Shown piece by piece: positions 24,501-30,800 of a DNA stretch of 64,000 nucleotides. The DNA lies in assembly GCF_037325665.1 (NCBI RefSeq), contig NC_090245.1:52463225-52527224 (forward strand), read 5' to 3'. A model generated the notes under the pieces. The model had not been told where the DNA came from. It searched no databases and was given only the letters and a program-made list of their open reading frames with translations. Numbering within the stretch: the first letter of the stretch is position 1; each line of letters opens with the position of its first letter. Source of the DNA: Littorina saxatilis. Taxonomy: Eukaryota; Mollusca; Gastropoda; Littorinimorpha; Littorinidae. The position numbers and the translations under genes are program-made.

Positions 24501-25257
24501 CAAAAGGTCAGTTTTGTTTCAAACCATGAATGAAGCAACTTTTGGTATTCAGTGCTAGGTAATGTTTTGAGCCTGTAATTCAAGGCCAAAAATCATCTTA
24601 AAACATGTACAGTTGACCTCAATTAAAATAAAGAAAGAAACGAATCCCTATAATGAACAAATTAAGGGCGAAAGTTCACCCTGTGTACATCATGCACAAA
24701 CTATATTCAGTGTCAAAAAAACATAACTTGACTTTCCTTAAAGTCGCAGATAAACAGGAGAAGCACCACCACAATATGTACAGGGAGCTTTTCGTGGTAC
24801 CACGTAAAATTTAGTTATCAAAATGCACATCCGTAAAATGTGGCCACCGAATTATAGCCCAGTACTACTTGTCTCCGAAAACCCCGAAAACCCCTGAAAA
24901 CCCCATCTAGACTAACTAAATCTATCTTCAAAGTGAAGTATTGGACGTGCCTGTGAAAAGTAAGCCTGATCATACACCAAATAGCCTGGACCGCCAACTC
25001 GTCACGTGACCCTTCGAGGTTACGACTCTCGACTTTCAGGGGCGCGTCACGTCCGGTTTGAAAGGCCAGCGATTCGAAGACAGTGAAAAGAAAGCACGCT
25101 CCAGTTATTTGTGACAATGGGAGGTGACAATGAACTGGATTTTCCAAAACTCCAAACTAAACTTAACAAAACTCATCGAAAAACATGTTCCATATATATG
25201 CACTTTTGCTGAGTTTATTTTAGCATTTTCAGAACTTACCTCAGCAACTTCGTCCAT
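695..25257 (-). CDS. MALT1: Paracaspase MALT1, 18 coding exons
   Basis: Arginine-specific protease and scaffold of NF-kB signalling. Exons, in gene order: 25240-25257, 23952-24172, 22723-22886, 21691-21877, 21197-21300, 20373-20444, 19177-19343, 18632-18764, 17415-17546, 16232-16387, 15100-15221, 14228-14490, 13814-13900, 12217-12338, 11422-11590, 3244-3439, 1300-1395, 695-898. GT-AG borders and phases chain to about 870 codons (human 824). Domain order: death domain (exons 2-3, GSPAQQMLLELGAKG), Ig1 (exons 4-5), linker (6), Ig2 (7-8, YQWFYN), Ig3 (9-10, YQWFKN), caspase-like p20 (11-15, KLALLIGNYDYR), C-terminal Ig-like region (16-18, DLGVRVELTFQHEFSNV). The dyad is His in FCGHGFEE (about residue 528) and Cys in ILDICRK (about 577), 49 residues apart as in human H415/C464. 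The six-residue exon 1 (MDEVAE) is the weakest call. Exon 15 needs a donor 4 nt past the obvious one to keep phase. Confidence 0.9.
1639..1798. mobile_element. Fold-back MITE with TA flanks, second family
   Basis: Begins TACAGCTAAACCTGTCC and ends GGCAGGTTTGACTGTA, so the two ends are imperfect inverted repeats next to TA. Its body ('cctgtccataatgac', 'gtggtcgttacagac') resembles the split element at 62753-63483. It sits in MALT1 intron 17. No coding capacity. Confidence 0.5.
1817..2960 (-). mobile_element. DIRS-type retroelement end fragment (fossil), ITR plus internal complementary region
   Basis: About 45 bp at 1817-1863 recur inverted at 2087-2135, and a different arm with the same 'cccaactcacatatagca' ending follows at 2130-2184. 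This is the layout of a DIRS terminal repeat followed by the internal complementary region: one arm matches the near end, the other matches the far end, which is missing here. The body to about 2960 would then be the recombinase-side end, but I could not recognise a protein in it. It is a truncated, broken fossil of a family different from the element at 3768-10810. Confidence 0.55.
3094..3236. mobile_element. CAGTGGAACC fold-back MITE at a splice donor
   Basis: Inverted ends CAGTGGAACCCCCC / GGGGGGTTCCCTTG flanked by TA, with inner inverted 'ttaagac' blocks. The TA flank suggests a Tc1/mariner-type origin (inferred). On the minus strand the 3237-3238 TA is intron positions +6 and +7 of MALT1 exon 16, so the element starts at +8. 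Confidence 0.75.
3476..3766. repeat. Purine-rich GA/GT simple repeat
   Basis: About 290 bp of gagaga, gtgtgt and gagagtgtg mixtures. It abuts the left end of the DIRS element. Nothing else is visible here. Confidence 0.8.
3768..3972. repeat. DIRS left inverted terminal repeat
   Basis: From 3815 to 3972 it is the inverted copy of 10632-10789. The outer 50 bp (TAAGGCTTCTTTTTAAGCC and onward) are unique to this end and recur inverted at 4034-4088. Confidence 0.85.
4030..4131. repeat. DIRS internal complementary region
   Basis: The first arm (about 4034-4088) is the reverse complement of the left outer end. The second arm (4089-4131) is the reverse complement of the right outer end at 10768-10810. 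The join reads as a circle junction of the two element ends, as described for DIRS-1. Confidence 0.82.
4186..5000 (-). pseudogene. DIRS tyrosine recombinase region (fossil)
   Basis: Minus-strand translation shows a SAM-like core-binding part (YDLRWRAWATFALSKG, LSSKTLLGYRSAIAS) and then a stretch like the first catalytic-arginine block of DIRS recombinases (FLIALATCRRLSGIQALSG). The region is broken and ends close to the internal complementary region. The family call rests on these motifs and on position after the RT. Confidence 0.75.
4826..6043 (-). pseudogene. DIRS reverse transcriptase / RNase H region (fossil)
   Basis: RT-like blocks are visible: SRLFTVPKKDGRFRPVLDL, LQDAYFHILVALGYRHLL and FRALPFGLSLAP. 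They are followed by an RNase H-like connection (QVRMSVQFVPGKLNALADIL) and IDLFVTRFSARLPRYVSPF, the arrangement seen in DIRS polyproteins. It overlaps the recombinase region, which is usual for the family. Broken fossil. Confidence 0.82.
6333..7133. repeat. Series of short inverted repeats, DIRS gag-RT spacer
   Basis: Local stem-loops read by eye: 6333-6395 (TCCGGAT ends with an inner CTGAGGAA/TTCCTCAG), 6510-6550 (CCGATCCACTCG/CGAGTGGAATCGG, one bulge), 6647-6687 (CAAGATTGTGGAAC/GTTCCACCTTCTTG), 6961-6999 (TGCCGGCGGC/GCCGCCGGCA) and 7106-7133 (GAGGACGAG/CTCGTCCTC). Most stems are perfect or nearly so. Confidence 0.75.
7612..9240. repeat. GTCCGG-rich composite tandem array inside the DIRS element
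   Basis: About 1.6 kb built of GGTCCGG/CCATCCGGACC words in composite units of roughly 190-230 bp. The block 'ccgtaccatccggacccg' starts near 7748, 7968, 8168, 8394, 8581 and 8795. A second block, 'acagaagtgttcggg', alternates with 'accaacagaggtggtcggg'. Stops are rare in several frames on both strands because of the composition, so open frames here are not evidence of genes. Confidence 0.92.
9684..9688 (-). terminator. T5 tract, candidate Pol III terminator for the 5S-like RNA
   Basis: The minus strand reads TTTCTTTTTCC starting about 9 nt after the 5S-like 3' end, with the TTTTT run at 9684-9688. A run of four or more T on the RNA-like strand stops Pol III. Confidence 0.55.
9702..9819 (-). 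rRNA. 5S rRNA-like sequence embedded in the DIRS element
   Basis: 118 nt on the minus strand match animal 5S rRNA nearly end to end: GGCCATACCACGTTGAAAAC, the A-box region AAGTTAAGCAACGTCGGGCC, and the C-box region TTAGTACTTGGATGGGTGAC with GGGAACACCGGGTGC. The ends read GCCAAC and GTTGGC instead of the usual GTCTAC/GTAGGC, so helix I differs from the normal sequence on both strands yet pairs perfectly. TTTTT follows 13 nt after the 3' end. It lies in the gag-like region, in the same sense as the element's coding strand. No LINE-like tail or target-site duplication is visible, which argues against a simple 5S-derived SINE insertion. Whether it is transcribed by Pol III is unknown. Confidence 0.93.
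9863..10297. repeat. Array of six stem-loops upstream of the 5S-like segment
   Basis: Stems at 9863-9883, 9897-9951, 10108-10150 (19-bp perfect stem with a 5-nt loop), 10160-10196 (CAAACGC/GCGTTTG inside CTCCCT/AGGGAG), 10217-10261 (CCCTTCTCCG/CGGAGAAGGG) and 10276-10297 (CTCTGGTTC/GAACCAGAG, 4-nt loop). That is six hairpins in 435 bp, on the 5' side of the 5S-like sequence in the element's sense strand. Confidence 0.82.
10632..10810. repeat. DIRS right inverted terminal repeat
   Basis: 10632-10789 is the exact inverted copy of the left ITR body. The outer end (GAGGTAAGTGTTATATTGACT) recurs inverted at 4089-4131. Confidence 0.85.
11268..11403 (-). mobile_element. SINE tail fragment, conserved-core family
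   Basis: The minus strand carries the 3' part of the SINE found whole at 15637-15993: 'aaacggtcatacacgtaaaa', 'gggagtttcagcccatgaacg' and an AAG-rich end. 5'-truncated copy in MALT1 intron 15, next to exon 15. Confidence 0.75.
11683..11855. mobile_element. CAGTGGAACC fold-back MITE, diverged
   Basis: Begins 'acaggggaaccggccctctc', holds three 'ttaagac' blocks and ends 'ggtttttcactgtact'. An older copy of the family at 3094-3236, in MALT1 intron 14. Confidence 0.65.
12853..13690. mobile_element. Littorinid-type TAGTCAAG non-autonomous element with internal GT microsatellite
   Basis: Starts TTTAGTCAAGTTTTGACTAAAT and ends with the inverted ACTTGACTAAATA followed by 'ttcgccttacgcgacttg'. Inside are a (GT)n run (12914-12961), 'gatgacgtcatatccggc', and a sub-repeat of about 130 bp that occurs twice ('gattccaaaaacatata' at about 13320 and 13455). 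I remember this repeat as abundant in periwinkle genomes. It has no coding capacity. A 20-bp start fragment also lies at 21580. Confidence 0.7.
14497..14895. repeat. 68-bp minisatellite next to the MALT1 caspase exon
   Basis: The unit contains 'cacaatctgcaaaacaaaga', and copies start at 14553, 14621, 14689 and 14757 (period 68). Half-units of about 34 bp are visible, with diverged copies at both ends. It begins about 7 bp from the acceptor of exon 12 and keeps that exon's frame open by chance. Confidence 0.93.
15455..15618. mobile_element. CAGTGGAACC fold-back MITE
   Basis: Ends 'aaaaggcg..aacccttttttacgacctc' and 'gggttccactgta', with 'gagggagtctgaa' in the middle. It lies in MALT1 intron 10, upstream of the SINE. 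Confidence 0.65.
15637..15993 (+). mobile_element. tRNA-headed SINE, conserved-core family, complete copy
   Basis: The head GGGGATGTAGCTCAGTCGG has an A box and a tRNA-like shape. A conserved middle ('cagcatgcttcctccgaaag', 'cggcgtatggctgcct', 'ggtcatacacgtaaaa') follows, then an AAG-rich tail. The core resembles the Nin-type SINE core known from molluscs (recollection). Target-site duplication ATCTTATAACC on both sides. Confidence 0.88.
16005..16206. repeat. Roughly 110-bp tandem duplication, first unit split by the SINE
   Basis: The string running from 'gaagggttccactgtaccat' through 'cagacatgttttagttgcac' to 'gatgttat' occurs at 15604-16079 (interrupted by the SINE) and again at 16097-16206. 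The SINE is in only one unit, so the duplication is older. It lies directly 3' of MALT1 exon 10. Confidence 0.8.
16775..17255 (+). mobile_element. 5'-truncated LINE, 3' end
   Basis: Plus-strand translation TWLQLPLPLREQQSLEAFKS then GLKTFLFPK and a stop is the usual C-terminus of L2/CR1-type LINE polyproteins. A poly-C run (16962-16983) and an untranslated tail with 'gtgcgcgttataaattctcg' and (ATT)n follow. MALT1 intron 9. Confidence 0.72.
18896..18970. repeat. (CAGA)n(CA)n microsatellite
   Basis: Perfect cagacaga run followed by a CA run in MALT1 intron 7. Confidence 0.95.
19850..20245 (-). mobile_element. LINE reverse transcriptase fragment
   Basis: Minus-strand pieces read LDPLQFAYGTNRSVDDAV, LFVELSSAFNTIVPHKLFQK, NWVLDFLLCRTQVVKVN and LQFSDDETTE. 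These correspond to QFAYR, the D-F-SSAFNT block, WILDFL-RTQ and the FADDT catalytic block of CR1/L2/Rex-type LINEs. Frames shift between blocks, and the catalytic FADD reads FSDD, so the copy is dead. MALT1 intron 6. Confidence 0.8.
20531..20838 (+). mobile_element. tRNA-headed SINE, second family
   Basis: The head CCGGCACGGTTGGCCTAGTGG has an A box; the B box is GGTTCAAACCC. The body is 'ggcattatggggttagtgct' and the tail GGGCGTTAAGCAAACAAAC. 14-bp target-site duplication ATATTGCAAGTTCA. MALT1 intron 5. Not a working tRNA gene. Confidence 0.9.
21488..21600. repeat. (CA)n(CT)n microsatellite with TAGTCAAG element start
   Basis: A CA run and a CT run, then 'tttagtcaagttttgacta', the first 20 bp of the 12853-13690 repeat family. 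MALT1 intron 4. Confidence 0.88.
22425..22699. repeat. 17-bp minisatellite (TCATGGGAGGGGGCCTC)n grown from a MITE end
   Basis: About 15 copies of a 17-bp unit with a GAGGGG/GACGGG variant. The array ends in 'tgacattgcaggtaccactg', which matches the end of the MITE at 40826-41003; that MITE also holds one 'ctctcatgggagg' unit. It lies 24 bp from the splice donor of MALT1 exon 3. Confidence 0.92.
23231..23714. mobile_element. hAT-like non-autonomous element, GGGGCGGATC ends
   Basis: Starts CTGGGGCGGATCCAGG and ends GTGATCCGCCCCTG, an inverted repeat of about 12 bp. Inside are poly-C and 'gtgcatgcccccggaccccc'. The end sequence fits short hAT-like elements common in animals. A clean 8-bp target duplication could not be confirmed. 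MALT1 intron 2. Confidence 0.65.
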
Positions 25258-26744
25258 GTTTACAATCGACACCGGATATGACGTCCCCCTGATTTATGAA
25301 AGGCCATGTAAGCGTAGGTTCCTAAATGCGAGAGGCGCTACCTCATAATAGAGAGAAAGAGCGGAGAGAGAGCTAGTTGGCGGTCCAGGATAAATGGTCT
25401 ATGGCCTGATTCATACTACATGCACCCTTATATTTGTGTTGAGAGCTGGATTTTTGACAAAATCGATGCAACAATTTCAATGCAAGGGAGGTAACTCTTG
25501 TTACTCGAAAGCACAAGTATCGATGACGTTGTTGGGCGCAAAGTAACCGGGGCAGAGTTGGAATAATCGGGATTTCCCGAAACCTCATTTGATTTCCAAC
25601 AAAGCGCCGCATTTCCGGAAACGAGCTGCCTCGTTCTAGAAATGGCAACCCTTCGACTGGCACAAAAAAGTATACTCTTTTCACACGTAATGAATAAGGT
25701 ATATGAAAAAGCAAGGTCTTATACAGGGGAAGTCTTGAATTGGGGGGGGGGGGGGGGGGTTACACTGTGTAACAATTCTCTCAGTGACAGTGACACTCAG
25801 CGCATGCAGCTAGCTAGTTGCTGCTGTCTCGATCTATTTTGAACACAATGATTTTTTTTCCTCAGAGTAGAGTGTTAGTTTGTTACAACAGGCCGAAATC
25901 ATCTTTAATTTGAATCAACATTTTGCAACAATCAATCACATCAATATAGCGCACAGACTTGCACATCACGTTTCAAGAGCCTAGATTACCATGCAGTGAC
26001 AAGAGCCTACTCAGTAAAGGGACGTAATGCTTTCTCTGCAGCCCAGAGAGACTGTGTGAGTTTAACATATAATCAGTTAAGACTAAGTAAAAAATTATTA
26101 CAATCGATAGTTACCAGTGAAAAGTAATATCGGAACACTCTTGTTGTGCTTTTGTTGTTGTAAAATGTAAGATCTGAAACGTTACAAATTACGTAAAATT
26201 GGTGCGTTTTGGTCGAGTGGGATGGGTCGTTGAACTGTGTTGTTACAGCCCGCCGAAGTTATCAAAAGTGTTTTTGCTTTTTGTAATTCGGTTGGTTTGG
26301 TGCGTTATACAATGCATCTGCTTTTTCAAGACTAAGCATTGATCACTTTAAAACACAAGGATCATCATAGGCCATCATGACTTGTATCATTTTACATCGC
26401 ACTCTAAGAAAGAGCAGAATTCTCGCGGTACATTTCTAGAATCGCGTAGCGCAAAGTTGGAATTCCTACAATGGCAGCCATTGTTGGAATTCCAACAAAG
26501 CGCAGGTCATTTCCGGAAAAGCGCCGATGACGAGATGGGTCGCAACAACGTCATGTGATTAGTGCTTCCGCTCCTTCGTAAATCCTCGCACAAACACGAA
26601 AATAAAGCCATGAACGGTGAAAGTTGCAAATATAAGTCATGATTGCAAACAATTATGTAACAAGACATGATCTAAAGACGAATTTTCTTAATTTCTGATG
26701 AGGTTTTCTGATGTTTTCGGGGGTTTTCGGAGACAAGTAGTACT
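24861..26744. repeat. 1.9 kb segment bounded by 42-bp inverted repeats, holding MALT1 exon 1
   Basis: AGTACTACTTGTCTCCGAAAA and its continuation at 24861-24903 recur inverted at 26702-26744 with few changes. Between them lie the proposed MALT1 first exon and its upstream region. A direct repeat of about 80 bp ('caacaaagcgc', 'catttccggaaa') occurs at about 25540-25625 and 26448-26525. It could be one transposon or two separate copies of a short repeat. Confidence 0.6.
25569..25578. promoter_or_regulatory. Perfect NF-kB-type site upstream of MALT1
   Basis: GGGATTTCCC matches the consensus GGGRNWYYCC. It lies 312 bp upstream of the proposed MALT1 start codon and about 2 kb from HAX1. A 10-mer can occur by chance; function is inferred. 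Confidence 0.4.
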
Positions 26745-27561
26745 GCCCCCCATATCTCCTGTGGATTAAATCACTCCTGTTTTGGCATTTGTTAATCAAA
26801 TTTATTGAAAAACAAAACAAAACATCAACTTGTCTAGAATTTATATTTGCCACAGTTTCTCACACAAGCCAGTTCACTGAAGTATGATTCTTTTCTGTTC
26901 CTCTCTTTTGCTCTGCTTACCACAACATTGTTTCGACCCGCACCCTGATCCTGAATTAGTTGATGTAGGCTTGGAATAGGAGTGTTTGTGTGTAGAGTGC
27001 AGAACCAAACAGCTGGAATAAAAACTACGATGACAGCTTCCACATACATTCACTGATACATATAATCTACATTATGTCAAGTATGGCCGCACTAAAATGT
27101 CATCGTAACATCCACGAGAAAGAAAACAACTGATCAAAAATACTTACTGTTCCTTCACCCCGAACAGGAAGTTTGTGTTGAAATGACTGCAATGACGAGG
27201 GTGTGCTTCTTTGGCCAATCAGAGCGGAGAACGACGTGCTGTGGTTTTGGTGAGCACAGACTATCGTCTGCTACGCTTTGCTTTGCCCCTCTACGATGTA
27301 ACTGTGCATGAATGGTTCCCCAACTACATGAACTGTATGCAGTTTCAGGTAAGCTTTTTTGTCTAATATCAGAGGCTGAAGCCAGTTATAAGTTTCTTTT
27401 GATACGACTATCGGTTTGCAACTGTTTGGGATCCCAAATTCGGGGATTCCCCAAAGGGAGGTAGTGCTTAGAGAAATCTTGAATTCAACTTCCGGCGGAC
27501 AAAATCATAACATTCTGATGTAACGTTCTGGAACTTGAAATGTAAACCTTCGCGTTGCAGT

Positions 27562-27797
27562 ATGGATCCAAATGAGATCTTCAAACGTTTTTTTGGAGGG
27601 CCGTTCCCAGGATTTGGTGAAGGAGGAGTGGGGTGAGTGTGAAGTATTTTAGCAGCATAAATTTTGCATAGATGCAAAGAGCAACCCAAAGATGATGCAG
27701 ACACAAAACTTGACATGAGTCCTGTGGGTGCATGCAAGAACACACACAGTTAATAAATGAAGATATATACATAGATGAGGTGATTAAATGATCTACA

Positions 27798-27850
<53 letters not shown>

Positions 27851-30800
27851 GTTTAGTTAAAGCCATATGTACTCGATGACTATACACGCTAATTGCTTTA
27901 CCAACAGCTGGAGACATGCTAAATTAAGTTCCCTGCAAAATATTGTGGTCTAGGACCCCTTCAATGTTGAGATATGTTAATTTTCATTTTGATCTGGATC
28001 GTCCTATTTATAGATTTGCCAACAGAGGTAGCGTTGACGCAAGGGAAATAACTCCGCGTCTTTGTTTACATCCAAAGTTTTTGAGACTCTAAAACAAGCT
28101 GTAATGCATGTATATGGTCCGCGCATGGCGACATATCGTCATTACATGGTCTTATGGTGCGTTTGACATCGATTATGGGCAAACTACACTTTGTAAACAC
28201 GGGAGCGCGTACATATGCCTTTAAGTTTGTGGGGATAATGCAGTGGCCGTGAAGCCCACAAACGTCCCATCAATATTTTTCAAAATTTTATCATATATAT
28301 TGGGTATGCATTCAGGATATAAATTATACTCATCTACATCTTTCATACTTAAATAATCATTTTTGGAAAATCACTTATTACCGTGCAAAATGTGTCTTTA
28401 TTTTAAGTACTAAAAATTATTTGTATATATATTTCTATTAGTATTACATTTACATCCACTTTTTGAATCACAGAAGAAACTCATTGATCTGAAAAGAGTT
28501 TAAAATTCTTTGCATGTTGGGGTTTTCAAGAAAAGCCTATACGTTGTTGGCCTTCTTTGATTATGCCTCTTCGTTTTGGAACTAATTAAGTTACATTGAC
28601 TGTTGCAAATAAACAACTCGGCAGGAAAGGACAAACGTTTCCTGATAATTTCTCACTGCACATAGCCGAGTTTATTCTTCATGATGAAAATAGCTAACTT
28701 CAAGGTCTGTTGGTTGACATGCTAAAGTAACATCAGGAAGGACCTGGTAAATGTGCAAAATGAAAGTTCACATAAAGCTATGGATGTGTAAATAAATACA
28801 TTCTTGAATGCTGTGACATATAATGATATATATATAGGTCAGTGCAGGCAGAAAGCTGTCACATGCAAACGTGTGCGTTAATTTCAGTCCAAGTCCTGGG
28901 CAGGGAGATGGCTGGTCAGATGGGAGCCACCATGGTGCAGACATGTTTGATGACATGCAGCGTCAGATGCAGCAACAGATGGAAGAGATGGACAAGCAGA
29001 TGAGAGAAGTCTTCCGCATCTTCCGCATTCCCCAAGAGCCTTCAGGTAAGATTTCTTAGTAGATTTAAACAAAAGTGGGGGCTGGTATCCTATGAAAAGA
29101 TTTTTCTTTGATTTGTGTGCGTTTGTTTGTTGTTGTTTTTTTTCTTTGATTTTAGGAACATGTTCTGTTTGTGATTGATATGAAACCTGAAACTACAGTG
29201 AAAGTGTAGGTAATCAACAAACTCTACAGAGGAAGAGCTAGGGAAGAGAACAGGGATGAATATTAAGTTTATATTCCATTGCTAGTATTTTTGCTGGACA
29301 CACACAAATTGGTGATTGATATTGAGAAAAACAGCTGACATGAAAAATAGACAGATATTTTTATTATTCATGTAATATATTTTTGATTCATTTGCAGATC
29401 AAGGCATTCCAGCTCTGTCTGATGGACGGGAGGAGAGAGTTTCTAAGTCAAAGTCCAACCCTCGTGATCATATGCTGAAAGACGACAAAGCAACGCCTCC
29501 ATCGTCACAGCAAACAGAACCTCCAGGATTCTCATCACCAGGACCTAACTTTGGCATCCTGTCTGACTGGGTAAAGCCTGTGTACAACATTCATTGATGT
29601 ATCCGTGAAAGTGTCAGTTGAAGCTAATTTCAAGGTTAAAGGCACACTCCTTGTGAAAACAGTTTGGCTCATAATCTCAGATTTGTCCATTTTACATGAT
29701 GGGATAAGTCCATCCCTCCATTTGGTCACATGTACAAATTCAACACCCTGACTGACGGGCGCTGTGGCGGGGTGGTAAGACGTCGGCCTCTTAATCGGAA
29801 GGTCGAGGGTTCGAATCCCGGCCGCGGCCGCCTGGTGGGTTAAGTGTGGAGATTTTTCCGATCTCCCAGGTCAACTTATGTGCAGACCTGCTAGTGGCTT
29901 ATCCCCCTTCGTGTGTACACGCAAGCACAAGACCAAGTGCGCACGGAAAAGATCCTGTAATCCATGTCAGAGTTCGGTGGGTTACAGAAACACGAACATA
30001 CCCAGCATGCTTCCTCCGAAAGCGGCGTATGGCTGCCTTAATGGCGGGGTAGAAACGGTCATACACGTAAAATTCCACTCGTGTAATAACACGAGTGTAC
30101 GTGAGAGTTTCAGCCCACGAACGCAGAAGAAGAAGAAGAACACCCTGACTGCTTGCTGTGATGAGGTGGAATTTTTTTTATGACTGAATTTCATAAATGT
30201 ACGGTACCCCCATTTTAAGACCTCCAAAAATCTGAGAAAAAACAGGTCTTAACAAGGAAGGAGTCTTAAAATGGGGGTACCGTACATTTACAGAGGTTAT
30301 GAAAAGAAAATCTGAGGAAACAGGGTCTTAAACAGGAGGGAGTCTTAAATTGGGGGGGGTCTTAAAAAGGGGGTTCCACTGTACATGCAATTTATCCCCC
30401 AAATCCCACTGTGCACAGAGAGCACTGAGTGGAGGGATAGTCATCCCACGTACAGTGGAACCCCCCTTTTAAGACCCCCCAATTTAAGACTCCCTCCTTT
30501 TTAAGACCTTGTTTTCTCAGACTTTCTGTTCATTGCCTCTGTAAAATTACCCCCATTTTAAGACTCCCTCCTTTTTAAGACCCAATTTTCTCAGATTTAT
30601 GGAGGTCTTAAAAGGGGGGTTCCACTGTAAAACCTTTGCCAGATCTGAGACGGTGAGCCAAACAGTTTACACGAGAAGAAGGGTGCCTTTAAGAACAAGA
30701 ATATGACTGGGAAAACTTATGTTTTAATCTCTTCATCTTTTGCGATTGAAACCAGTCTTAGGCAGGTTGGTTTGTACATTTGATACTGTTTTGTTTATGT

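Noticed and set aside
30196-30627. CRISPR-like series of short repeats with spacers
   Set aside because: The repeats are arms of two neighbouring fold-back MITEs. The genome is eukaryotic and the spacing is irregular.
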